The notes below the pieces were generated by a model. That model was not told where the DNA came from, did no database searches, and saw nothing but the letters and a program-made list of their open reading frames with translations. The position numbers and the translations under genes are program-made. Positions 8,361 through 17,314 of a stretch of 64,000 nucleotides of DNA are shown here, one piece after another. The DNA comes from Candidatus Syntrophopropionicum ammoniitolerans (GTDB lineage Bacteria > Bacillota > Desulfotomaculia > Desulfotomaculales > Pelotomaculaceae), in contig JABMJD010000006.1 of assembly GCA_013201395.1 (NCBI GenBank), positions 44,323 through 108,322 on the forward strand, in the 5' to 3' direction. How positions within the stretch are numbered: the first letter of the stretch is position 1; the number at the start of each line of letters is the position of its first letter.

Positions 8361-9263
8361 ATGGCCAATCCTCCAGCAATTACAGTGTGTTTAGCCGGTA
8401 ATGCGGGTAAATACAAAACAGGATTGCCGATCGGACAACTGCTACTACGTGGATTTATGTCAGGTGCATACATTGCAATGGGTGCGGCACTGGCGACTGT
8501 CTGCGGTGCAGAGGTAGCTAAATATCTAGGCGCGGGGCTAGGCAAATTTTTCACAGGAGCCGTGTTCCCCGTAGGCCTGATTGCAACTGTGCTCACCGGG
8601 GCGGAGCTATTTACCGGTGATGCGATGTTAGGGCCCCTGGCGGCAATGATGGGCAAAACCGGCTGGGGCAGTGTACTTAAGAACTGGTTGTTTGTTTATA
8701 TAGGTAACTTTGTCGGTTCAGTAGCCTGGGCCTATTTGATGCTTATCGGGCCTTTTACCCAGGGCAATTTTGGTGCAGCCGAACCGAACACCTTCGCTTT
8801 GAACGCGGTAGGCATTGCGGTAGCCAAAACGCTAACGTATAAGTCGGTAGGTACGGTAGGCTGGTGGTCCGCAATGTGTAACGGTATCGGTTGTAACTTC
8901 ATGGTTAACGTAGCTATCCTGCTGGCAATTACATCTAAGGACTTTATTGGTAAGTTCTTTGGTATCTGGTTCCCGATTATGGCTTTCGTGGCCATCGGAT
9001 TTGAGCACAGTGTGGCCAACATGTATTTCCTGCCATCGGGCATGTTTGTAACCCATAGTTTCCCCGCTCTAGTGACCAAAATGGTGGATGGAAAGCCCTG
9101 GAATGCTCTGTTGGCCAATAATGGTGGGCTAAACTGGGGGGACCTCTGGATGTGGAACCTGATTCCAGTGACCATAGGCAACATTATCGGCGGAATGATA
9201 TTCATTGGTGTAATTTATTACTACTGTTTCCGGAACGAGTTTCCCGAGGAGCATAGAAACTAA
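8361..9263 (+). CDS. fdhC: formate/nitrite transporter (FNT) family channel
   Basis: The 300-aa integral membrane protein has the six-helix FNT layout and family motifs: GAYIAMGAAL in the first helix, YIGNFVGS in the middle, and GIGCNFMVNVA near the fifth helix. FocA/FdhC proteins pass formate, sometimes nitrite or hydrosulfide, across the cytoplasmic membrane as pentamers. Its position directly upstream of the formate dehydrogenase genes makes formate the probable substrate. ATG start at 8361 with GAGGGGGT upstream. The gene is the first clearly coding unit of the module, which runs without strong terminators to moeA. Confidence 0.92.
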   Translation: MANPPAITVCLAGNAGKYKTGLPIGQLLLRGFMSGAYIAMGAALATVCGAEVAKYLGAGLGKFFTGAVFPVGLIATVLTGAELFTGDAMLGPLAAMMGKTGWGSVLKNWLFVYIGNFVGSVAWAYLMLIGPFTQGNFGAAEPNTFALNAVGIAVAKTLTYKSVGTVGWWSAMCNGIGCNFMVNVAILLAITSKDFIGKFFGIWFPIMAFVAIGFEHSVANMYFLPSGMFVTHSFPALVTKMVDGKPWNALLANNGGLNWGDLWMWNLIPVTIGNIIGGMIFIGVIYYYCFRNEFPEEHRN

Positions 9264-9312
9264 CTATTGAACTTAATATTACATTGTAAAACTCTAAGGA
9301 GGTATCCTCGCG

Positions 9313-9777
9313 GTGCGAATGTCCTTACCTGCATACATCTGTCTGGGGCTTAGTGTATTCTTCGTAATATTTACATACGCGCTTGGGCGGGACACGCAGT
9401 TTCTATTGACGACTCTACCAATGATCCTGGTACTGTTGGGAGTGCCCCTCGCTTTAGGTTACATGAACAGGCGGCACGCGGATCAGGTGGAATTTGGTGA
9501 CTATAGGTATTTTCAAATCAAGGACCTGTCTTCAATTAGAGCTGGTGAACCTGTGCGCATACGCGGCACTATAAAAACTACATCACTGAAATGGCTGAAC
9601 AGGCCCAATTTTCGGGTCAGTGACGGCACCGGAGAAATTGGTGTATTCATGTTTTGGGCGCCCCGTGAGGATATCAACCCTGGGGACAAGGTAGAAGCTG
9701 CCGGATCCCTACGGGTGGGGCCGACCAAAAAGCAGAACATCTGGGGGATCAAAATGGCAAAAATACCTGCCAAATAA
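9313..9777 (+). CDS. membrane-anchored OB-fold protein of unknown function
   Basis: The 154-aa product has two N-terminal hydrophobic helices (about 5-24 and 31-50). A soluble C-terminal part of about 85 residues follows, whose pattern (GEPVRIRGTIK, VSDGTGEIGVF, GDKVEAAGSLR) suits an OB-fold barrel. The GTG start at 9313 follows AAGGAGGT by 9 nt. It sits between the formate channel and the NuoE-like subunit in the same orientation. A role in assembly or membrane association of the formate dehydrogenase is conceivable, but that rests only on position. The family is not one I can name. Confidence 0.75.
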   Translation: MRMSLPAYICLGLSVFFVIFTYALGRDTQFLLTTLPMILVLLGVPLALGYMNRRHADQVEFGDYRYFQIKDLSSIRAGEPVRIRGTIKTTSLKWLNRPNFRVSDGTGEIGVFMFWAPREDINPGDKVEAAGSLRVGPTKKQNIWGIKMAKIPAK

Positions 9778-9816
9778 AACTAAGCATAAGGAAGCAAGAG
9801 AGAGGGGGAATAGCAA

Positions 9817-10305
9817 TTGGCATCCTGTTCATGCGGCGAAACTACTGATCAGAGCAAAGAAGCAGCAATGCAAAAGGTCTTTGACCAGTACCGCGACATC
9901 AAGGGAGGTCTAATTCCGGTACTGCAGGAAGCGCAGGACATTTATGGTTACCTGCCCAAAGAAGTGCTGCAGCAAATTGCCAAGGAAATGAAACTACCGT
10001 ACAGTAATGTGTTTGGGGTATGTACCTTTTACGCACAATTTCACCTAAAACCCCGGGGCCGGAACATCATTCGCATCTGTTTGGGCACAGCGTGCCACGT
10101 CAGAGGCGGCGCAAAAATATTCGAGGCGGCCCAGGAAGCATTGGGAGTGGGGCAAGGTGGGACTACAGAAGATCTCAGATTTACTCTGGAGACAGTGGCC
10201 TGTATCGGCGCTTGTGGTCTATCACCTTGTATGATGGTCAACGATAACACACATGGCCGGTTAAAGCCTCAAGAGGTTGCCGGCATATTTGAAACATACA
10301 AGTAG
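9817..10305 (+). CDS. NuoE-like [2Fe-2S] subunit of NAD(P)-linked formate dehydrogenase
   Basis: This 162-aa protein is a 24-kDa complex-I-type subunit with a thioredoxin-like fold. Four ligands Cys88, Cys93, Cys129 and Cys133 (CLGTAC and CIGAC) bind one [2Fe-2S] cluster. The N-terminal half is the usual helical part (GLIPVLQEAQDIYGYLP). It should form the diaphorase module with the NuoF-like protein encoded 18 bp downstream. In relatives such trimers belong to NAD-dependent or electron-bifurcating formate dehydrogenases and hydrogenases (HylA/HndA-type). TTG start at 9817 with GAGAGGGGG upstream. An extra CSC near the N-terminus is not part of the known site. Confidence 0.92.
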   Translation: MASCSCGETTDQSKEAAMQKVFDQYRDIKGGLIPVLQEAQDIYGYLPKEVLQQIAKEMKLPYSNVFGVCTFYAQFHLKPRGRNIIRICLGTACHVRGGAKIFEAAQEALGVGQGGTTEDLRFTLETVACIGACGLSPCMMVNDNTHGRLKPQEVAGIFETYK

Positions 10306-10323
10306 GGGGAGGTGTAAAGAAAC

Positions 10324-12177
10324 ATGCAAAATCTTAATGAAGTTCGTGGAAAGTATCAACAACAGTACAAAGAAAAAATTGCCAGGCCACGTATTGTAGT
10401 AGGGTTAGGAACCTGTGGTATTGCTGCCGGCGGTGACAAGGTCATGGCCGCTCTAAAGGAGCAGGTAGCAGCGCGGGGCTTGGATGCGGATATCGACTTT
10501 ACCAGCTGCATTGGCATGTGTTACCGGGAGCCAATGGTAGAAATAGCTTTGCCGGGCTTGCCCGCTGTGATTTATGGCGACATTTTCCCGGACAAGGTAG
10601 AAAAGCTGTTGGAAGGGCACATAGTTAACAAAACCCCGGTATTGGAGTGGGCTGCTTTTCAGATTCCTGGCGATGCTGCCCCATATGAGGGTATCGAGGT
10701 CATGGAGCAGACATCATACTATTCAAAACAGGTTCGTTCAGTAACCTCACGCCTGGGACGGACAAACCCGGAGACCATAGTTGACTATATGGCTACTGGT
10801 GGCTACGAGGGTTTGGAAAAAGCCTTGGCGATGGACCGGTTGGATGTTATCGAGGAGGTTAAAAAGTCTGGCCTCAGGGGACGGGGCGGCGGCGGTTTTC
10901 CCACCGGTGTCAAATGGTCATTTGTTTATGGCGCCCAGGGAGAAAAAAAATATGCCGTCTGCAACGCTGACGAAGGTGACCCGGGCGCATTTATGGATCG
11001 GTCGGTTTTAGAGGGCGATCCCCATGCCGTCCTGGAGGGTATGGCCATTGCTGGTTTCGCTATCGGCGCGGATGAAGGATATATTTATTGCCGGGCTGAG
11101 TATCCGTTGGCCATCAAGCGGCTGAATATGGCTATTGCTGAGGCTGAGGCCCATGGGTTGTTAGGGGATAACATCCTGGAGTCCGGCTTTAGCTTTCGGG
11201 TAAAGATCAAGGCTGGTGCAGGCGCCTTTGTCTGCGGTGAAGAAACAGCCTTGCTGAACTCCATTGAAGGTCTGCGGGGTATGCCCAGAGTGCGGCCCCC
11301 CTTCCCGGCCCACAAAGGATTGTTCGGTCTGCCAACCGTTTTGAACAACGTTGAGACCTATGCCAATGTACCCTTCATTATCCGCAATGGCAGTGATTGG
11401 TATGCCGGCATGGGTACTGAAAAGAGTAAGGGCAGCAAGGTATTCTGTCTGACCGGCAAGGTGAACAACACCGGCCTGATGGAGGTACCAATGGGTATCA
11501 CATTGCGCGACATTATTTTCACTATCGGCGGCGGGATCCAGGAAGATAAAAAATTCAAAGCCGTACAGAGCGGTGGACCCTCCGGCGGCTGTATACCTAC
11601 AGAGCACCTGGATACCCCCATTGACTATGACTCCCTGGGAGCGATTGGCTCAATTATGGGTTCCGGTGGTCTGGTGGTCATGGACGAAGGTACCTGTATG
11701 GTGGATGTGGCCAAATTCTTCCTTAATTTCACCCAGCTTGAATCCTGTGGTAAGTGTACACCCTGTCGTGAGGGTACCAAGCGGATGCTGGAAATACTAC
11801 AGCGGATCTGTGACGGTGAGGGCGAAATTGAAGATCTCGATACCCTGGAAAGACTGTGCCGGGTGATCAAGAGCAGCGCCCTGTGCGGACTGGGACAGAC
11901 CTGCCCCAACCCGATTGCCACTACCATGCGCTATTTCAAGGATGAATATGTGGCTCACATTAAGGATAAACGTTGTCCGGCAGGGGTCTGTAAAGCGCTG
12001 TTGCAGTACACGATTTTAGAGGATAAATGTACTGGTTGCGGTGTTTGTCTGCGGGCTTGTCCGTCAGGTGCTATTACCGGTGAAAAGAAGAAGCCTCATA
12101 CGATTGACATAGATTTGTGCATCAAATGTGGTGCTTGTATCCAGAAGTGTAAATTCGATGCTATCGTAAAGAAATAG
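10324..12177 (+). CDS. NuoF-like flavin/NADH-binding subunit of formate dehydrogenase
   Basis: The 617-aa protein has three parts. An N-terminal thioredoxin-like [2Fe-2S] domain (about 1-120) is followed by the 51-kDa NADH/FMN domain, with GLRGRGGGGFPTG near residue 180, CGEETALLNSIEG near 305 and the [4Fe-4S] motif CGKCTPCREG near 478. A C-terminal bacterial ferredoxin domain carries two CxxCxxCxxxC clusters. This is the HndC/HytB layout. The protein exchanges electrons between NAD(H), flavin and ferredoxin-type clusters, with a possible bifurcating role because of the extra clusters. ATG at 10324 follows GGGGGAGGTG. It lies between the NuoE-like gene and fdhA in one operon. Confidence 0.93.
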   Translation: MQNLNEVRGKYQQQYKEKIARPRIVVGLGTCGIAAGGDKVMAALKEQVAARGLDADIDFTSCIGMCYREPMVEIALPGLPAVIYGDIFPDKVEKLLEGHIVNKTPVLEWAAFQIPGDAAPYEGIEVMEQTSYYSKQVRSVTSRLGRTNPETIVDYMATGGYEGLEKALAMDRLDVIEEVKKSGLRGRGGGGFPTGVKWSFVYGAQGEKKYAVCNADEGDPGAFMDRSVLEGDPHAVLEGMAIAGFAIGADEGYIYCRAEYPLAIKRLNMAIAEAEAHGLLGDNILESGFSFRVKIKAGAGAFVCGEETALLNSIEGLRGMPRVRPPFPAHKGLFGLPTVLNNVETYANVPFIIRNGSDWYAGMGTEKSKGSKVFCLTGKVNNTGLMEVPMGITLRDIIFTIGGGIQEDKKFKAVQSGGPSGGCIPTEHLDTPIDYDSLGAIGSIMGSGGLVVMDEGTCMVDVAKFFLNFTQLESCGKCTPCREGTKRMLEILQRICDGEGEIEDLDTLERLCRVIKSSALCGLGQTCPNPIATTMRYFKDEYVAHIKDKRCPAGVCKALLQYTILEDKCTGCGVCLRACPSGAITGEKKKPHTIDIDLCIKCGACIQKCKFDAIVKK

Positions 12178-12259
12178 ATATCATTAGACAGGATCAATAT
12201 GACAGTGCGTTTAATTGAATAGCGGTAGCTGACTTGATTATAGGGAGGAGTGAAATTTT

Positions 12260-14938
12260 ATGGAAATGGTCAAGTTGACCATTAACGGCAATGAAATCGA
12301 AGTCCCTGCCGGGACAACGATTTTAAAAGCAGCAGAACAAATGGGAATAGATATACCCACTCTCTGCTTTTTGGAGGAACTTAGTTCCGTGGGCGCCTGC
12401 CGTATGTGTGTAGTTGAAGTAAAAGGCGCGCGCGCCCTGGTGGCCTCCTGCGCTGCTGCCGTGGCACCGGGAATGGAAGTGCAGACCCATTCACCGGCCG
12501 TAATGGAAGCCAGGAAGATGATACTCGATCTAATGGTTGCCAACCACCCGCTGGATTGCATGACCTGTGATAAAATGGGTGACTGCAAACTAGCTGACTT
12601 ATGTTATGAATACGGGGTTAAGGAAAGCATATTTAAGGGTGAAAAGCATAATTATCCGGTTGAAACCAGCAACCCCTTTATTATGCGTGATATGAACAAA
12701 TGTATCCTATGCGGCCGGTGTGTACGAGCCTGTGCTGAGATTACCGGCCAGGACACCATCGATTTCATTAACAGGGGCTTTGATAGCAAGATTGCACCCT
12801 TTTTCGATACAGAATTGGTGGACTCAGACTGCGTTTTCTGTGGCCAGTGTGTTTCCGTATGCCCAACCGGTGCCCTGGTAGAAAAGCAAATGTCCGGCAA
12901 GGGACGCCGCTGGGAGCTTTCAAAGGTCAGGACTACCTGCCCCTTCTGTGGGACTGGTTGCAACTTTGACCTGTGGGTTAAGGATGATCAGATTGTCGGC
13001 GTAGCATCCAATCCTGATGCCCCGGCAAACGGCCGTGCTCTTTGTGTCAAGGGCAGATTTGGCTGGGATTTTGTGCATAACGAAAATCGTATTACCACCC
13101 CGTTGATTAAAAAAGACGGTGAGTTCGTGGAAGCTTCCTGGGATGAGGCACTTAATCTGATTGCTGATAGTCTAAAAGAAATTAAAGAAAAGAACGGACC
13201 CGATTCTTTTGCAGCCTTGAGTTCTGCCAGGTGTACCAACGAAGAAAACTACCTGGTGCAAAAATTTACGAGGGCGGTGATGGGCACTAATAACGTTGAC
13301 CACTGTGCCCGTACCTGACACGCGCCTACTGTGGCCGGTCTGGCCCAATCATTTGGTAGTGGCGCGATGACCAACTCAATCAATGAAATAACCAATGATG
13401 CTGAACTAATGCTGCTCATTGGTACCAACACCACCGAAGCACACCCGGTAATCGGTTATAAAATGCGGCAGGCCAAGCGCAACGGTGCCAAGCTAATCGT
13501 TGTCGACCCGCGGCGTATTGACCTGGCAGAAGAAGCAGATTACTGGTTACGGATTAATTCAGGAACGGACATTCCTTTCCTGAATGGTCTGATGCACATT
13601 ATTATCAAAGAAGGGTTACATGACAAGGAGTTTGTAGAGAAGCGTTGTGAGAATTTTGCAGAACTAGAAGCCACTGTCAAAAACTACACTCCTGATTATG
13701 TATCCAAGCTTACCGGTATCTCTGAAGAGGACCTCTACGCTGTGGCCCGTTTGTATGCCACCACAGATAGGTCAATGCTCTTCTATACCCTGGGTATTAC
13801 AGAACACATCTGCGGCACACAAAACGTGATGAGTTGTGCCAACCTGGCTATGCTTACCGGTCACCTGGGACGGCCCGGCACCGGTGTGAACCCAATCCGT
13901 GGTCAAAATAACGTGCAGGGTGCCTGCGACATGGGGGCATTACCCAATGTCTACTCCGGTTACCAGGCTGTTGTTAATGAGGATGCCCGTAAAAAGTTCG
14001 AAAAAGCCTGGGATGTCAGCCTACCTGATCAGGTCGGTTTGATGATTCCGGAAATGTTTGATGCCGCCGTTAATGGTGATGTTAAGGCTATGTACATTCT
14101 GGGTGAAAACCCAGTGCTGACGGATCCGAACAGTAACCATATCCGCAAGGGTTTGGAAAATCTTGAATTTCTGGTTGTACATGAGCTCTTCCTCACTGAA
14201 ACAGCCGAATATGCCGATGTAATTCTGCCTGCGGCCAGTTTCGCTGAAACGAACGGTACATTTTCCAGTACCGAGCGCCGTGTGCAAAGGGTACGCCAGG
14301 CCATTAAGCCACTGCCCGGCCGGTGCAACTGGGAAACAATCATGGACATCAGTGCTTTAATGGGATATGAGATGGAATATCAGGATCCGGAAGATGTTTG
14401 GAATGAAATGGCTTCCCTGTCACCCTCTATGGCCGGTATCACCTATGAACGGCTAGAGGAAAAAGGGATGCAGTGGCCTTGCCCATCACTGGATCACCCG
14501 GGCACACCTGTCCTCCATGGGGAGACATTTGCCCGTGGTAAAGGTGCCTTCAAGGCTATCGATCACATTCCGCCTCATGAAGTGCCGGACGAGGAATATC
14601 CGTTCCTGCTCAACACAGGCCGGATACTGCAGCATTACAATGTTACCACTCCATACTCAATGGGCATTCAAAGCATGTGGTCGGAAGAGTATTCAGAGTT
14701 GAACCCTGTGGATGCTGAGAAGCTCGATGTCGAGACTGGTGACGAAGTTGTTGTTACTTCCCGTCGCGGTTCAGTGACCGCCAAGGTTGAGGTTACCGAT
14801 CGGGTGCCGCCCGGCATGATCTGGATGTCATTCCACTATACGGCGAGCCCGGCCAACGTCCTCACCAGTGACGGCCTGGATCCAACTACCAAGACTGGCG
14901 AGTACAAGGTCGCCGCAGTGAAAATAGAGAAGGCCTAG
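12260..14938 (+). CDS. fdhA: selenocysteine-containing formate dehydrogenase catalytic subunit
   Basis: The frame is open from 12260 to 14938 apart from one TGA at 13316-13318 in the context NNVDHCART-TGA-HAPTVAGL. This is exactly the selenocysteine position of formate dehydrogenases, so I read through it (Sec353, about 892 aa). The N-terminus is NuoG-like: [2Fe-2S] Cys36, 47, 50 and 64, a His-Cys3 motif, and two [4Fe-4S] motifs (CILCGRCVRAC, CVFCGQCVSVC). The Mo/W bis-MGD domain starts at TTCPFCGTGCNF. It oxidises formate to CO2, or the reverse, and passes electrons to the NuoE/F partners. A SECIS-like hairpin follows the TGA. ATG start with GGGAGGAG upstream. The selenium machinery genes are not in this window. 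Confidence 0.95.
13316..13350 (+). promoter_or_regulatory. selenocysteine codon with SECIS-like hairpin in fdhA
   Basis: The TGA (13316-13318) is followed at 13333-13345 by a hairpin GGCC-GGTCT-GGCC. The apical GGTCT loop and its distance from the TGA match the bacterial SECIS of the E. coli fdhF message as I recall it, including CCAATC just after it. In bacteria SelB binds such a loop and brings Sec-tRNA to the UGA. Confidence 0.85.
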
Positions 14939-14956
14939 TAGCCAGGAGGTTTTTAG

Positions 14957-15976
14957 ATGAGGAAGGTGCCTGTAACTGAAGCGGTTGGTATGGTGCTCTA
15001 CCATGATATTACCAGAATAATACCCGGCCGAGAAAAAGGCCGTGCCTTCCGAAGAGGGCAGGTCATCACTCCTGGGGATATTCCCACCCTCCTGGATCTG
15101 GGTAAAGAACACATTTATGTATGGGAAACTGGAAACAGTTTGATTCATGAAGATGAAGCAGCTTTGAGTCTGGCCCGGCATGCCGCCGGGCCAGGCCTAA
15201 AGTGGGATCAACCAAGCCAGGGCCGGGTTAACCTTCGGGCAGCCCATGACGGGCTTCTTAAGGTACATGTAAAACAGCTCCACAAACTTAACAATACCAA
15301 CGATGTGGTTATGGCCACAGCCCATAATAATAGGTATGTCAAGGAGGGGCAGATAGTTGCCGCCACCAGGATTACACCCCTGGCAGTCCACAGTGATATC
15401 CTTAGAGAAGCAGAGGAAATCTGCACCAAAGAAAGCCCTTTGCTGGCAGTTAAACCATTTAAGTCCCTTTGGCTGGGAGTGGTTACCACTGGCAGCGAAA
15501 TATATTCTGGGCGCATTCGGGATGGTTTTTGTAGTATCATCAGGCAAAAAACAGCGGTGTTCGGTGGAAAAATGTTGGGACAGGTTATCGTTCCCGATGA
15601 TCCACATTTAATCTGCGCAGAAGTCCGTCAGTTTGTAGCAGAGGGAGCCCAGATGGTGCTGGTTACCGGTGGGATGTCGGTAGACCCGGATGATGTTACA
15701 CCAGTGGGCATCAGGGCCACCGGTGCCGAGGTGGTTTCCTATGGTGCCCCCGCCTTGCCGGGTGCTATGTTTATGCTGGCTTATCTCGGCCGCGTGCCTG
15801 TATGTGGATTACCGGGATGTGTGATGTTTAACGGTGTGACTATATTCGATCTTATTCTACCGCGTATATTTGCGGGAGAACGTATTGGCCGGGAAGAAAT
15901 TATATCGTTGGGACACGGCGGCCTATGTGCTGAGTGCACAACATGCCATTATCCGGCCTGTTCTTTCGGTAAATAG
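14957..15976 (+). CDS. molybdopterin-binding protein with C-terminal cysteine cluster (copy 1)
   Basis: The 339-aa protein has an N-terminal part of about 150 residues (begins MRKVPVTEAVGMVLYHD). A MoCF-biosynthesis domain (about 170-310) follows, with VVTTGSEIYSG and GGMSVDPDDVTP, the MogA/MoeA-type molybdopterin-binding motif. It ends in an unusual tail, GLCAECTTCHYPACSF, with four cysteines. A close paralogue lies at 41409-42434 next to the molybdenum hydroxylase. Being 18 bp after fdhA, it probably helps load or modify the cofactor of that enzyme. ATG follows AGGAGG by 7 nt. The cysteine tail could bind a metal; that is inference. Confidence 0.85.
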   Translation: MRKVPVTEAVGMVLYHDITRIIPGREKGRAFRRGQVITPGDIPTLLDLGKEHIYVWETGNSLIHEDEAALSLARHAAGPGLKWDQPSQGRVNLRAAHDGLLKVHVKQLHKLNNTNDVVMATAHNNRYVKEGQIVAATRITPLAVHSDILREAEEICTKESPLLAVKPFKSLWLGVVTTGSEIYSGRIRDGFCSIIRQKTAVFGGKMLGQVIVPDDPHLICAEVRQFVAEGAQMVLVTGGMSVDPDDVTPVGIRATGAEVVSYGAPALPGAMFMLAYLGRVPVCGLPGCVMFNGVTIFDLILPRIFAGERIGREEIISLGHGGLCAECTTCHYPACSFGK

Positions 15977-16009
15977 AAAGAACCATTGGAATGGAGGTAG
16001 AGTGGTCAG

Positions 16010-17245
16010 GTGTTGGAGAATGTTAAGCTGGAAGAGGCACAGGAGCTTATTTTAGATCGCGTGACATGTTTGCCGGATGAAACTGTTCCTTTGCTAAACG
16101 CGTTAGGATGTTATATATATCAAGACATATATGCACCTGTTGATCTGCCGTCCTGCCGGAAGTCAGCGTTAGATGGCTATGCTGTTTCTGTAAACAAAGA
16201 AGCAAAAAGCTACAGTTTTAGGATTGTGGATACATTAGAAACCGGATCCATACCGCGGGGATTCATGTTGGAGGTCGGCCAGGCTGCCAGGGTGGCCACC
16301 GGGGATATGGTACCGGAAGGAACTGTGGCGGTAATACCGCAAGAGGCAACAAGGCAGGAAGGGGATCTACTCAGGTATACGGGAAATATCAAACAGGGCA
16401 ACAATATACGGCCCCAGGGGGAAGATTTTAAGGCCAATGATCTGCTGTTGCAGAGGGGTACAGCTATAAACGCAGGTGCCGTTGGTGTGTTAGCAGCTTT
16501 TGGCATGAAAAAGGTGCCTGTGTTCAGACGTCCTCGGGTAGCCATTCTTGGCTTGGGGCAAGGAGTGGTTTCCCACAAGACGAAACCGGCACCGGGCCGG
16601 ATCAGGGATAGTAATGGGCCCTTGCTGGCAGCACTGGCTATGAATCATGGAGCCCAGGTTGTAGATGTGGAATTGGCTGTGGATGGTGATCTCTCCCAGG
16701 TCAAAAACATACTGGAAGAGTTGCTCCGCAGGGCCGACATTGTCCTCACAACGGGCGGTACTGCCAGAGGGGAATATGATCAGGCTCTTTGGGCGGTCAG
16801 GCAAACCGGTGCCCGGGTACTTTTTTGGGAACTGCAAATTAAGCCCGGCAGCCACAGTGGGGCGGCGGTCTGCGAGGATAAGTTAATCATCTCACTTTCC
16901 GGCAACCCGGCTGCCTGCTCAGCAGGTTACCATCTGTTGGCAGCACCCGTTCTGCGCCTCATGCAGGGGCAAAATTTTTATGCCCGGCGGGTTAAGGCTG
17001 TGTGTGCTGATGATTTTCCCAAGAAAGGGGGCCCCCGCCGTTTTTTGCAGGGCCACCTGGAAACCGGTCCTAATGGGTTAAGGGTGTCCATTCTTTCCGG
17101 GCAAAAGTCCAGTATGATGCGTGGCTTGCTCAAAAACGGCAATGTACTAATAGATCTGCCCGCCGGCCAACCGCCGCTGGCACAAGGTGATGAGGTGACA
17201 GTAATAATACTGGAATCAAATAGGACACAAGCCCAAATTATCTAG
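16010..17245 (+). CDS. moeA: molybdopterin molybdenumtransferase
   Basis: At 411 aa this has MoeA length and order. The N-terminal part includes the SALDGYAV motif (PSCRKSALDGYAVS near 45), a second domain and the MoCF domain with TTGGTARGEYD near 248. The C-terminal domain IV is a small beta barrel. MoeA inserts molybdate into adenylylated molybdopterin in the cytoplasm. The GTG at 16010 lies 10 nt after GGAGGT; a TTG at 16013 is an alternative. It is the last gene of the formate dehydrogenase group, before a bidirectional terminator. Confidence 0.93.
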   Translation: MLENVKLEEAQELILDRVTCLPDETVPLLNALGCYIYQDIYAPVDLPSCRKSALDGYAVSVNKEAKSYSFRIVDTLETGSIPRGFMLEVGQAARVATGDMVPEGTVAVIPQEATRQEGDLLRYTGNIKQGNNIRPQGEDFKANDLLLQRGTAINAGAVGVLAAFGMKKVPVFRRPRVAILGLGQGVVSHKTKPAPGRIRDSNGPLLAALAMNHGAQVVDVELAVDGDLSQVKNILEELLRRADIVLTTGGTARGEYDQALWAVRQTGARVLFWELQIKPGSHSGAAVCEDKLIISLSGNPAACSAGYHLLAAPVLRLMQGQNFYARRVKAVCADDFPKKGGPRRFLQGHLETGPNGLRVSILSGQKSSMMRGLLKNGNVLIDLPAGQPPLAQGDEVTVIILESNRTQAQII

Positions 17246-17265
17246 ATTTATTTCCTGAAAACAGG

Positions 17266-17312
17266 AAACGGGCATATTCTATAGCTTTTAAAGGTATGGA
17301 ATATGCCCGTTT
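17266..17312. terminator. bidirectional terminator between moeA and the molybdenum-type regulator
   Basis: A perfect 14-bp stem (17266-17279 with 17299-17312, arms AAACGGGCATATTC and its complement) flanks a 19-nt loop. T-rich ends occur in both directions, and it sits between two convergent genes. Confidence 0.8.
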
Positions 17313-17314
17313 TG

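Noticed and set aside
13316..13318. nonsense mutation or frameshift splitting fdhA into two pseudogenes
   Set aside because: The reading frame is unchanged on both sides, the position is the known Sec site and a SECIS-like hairpin follows.
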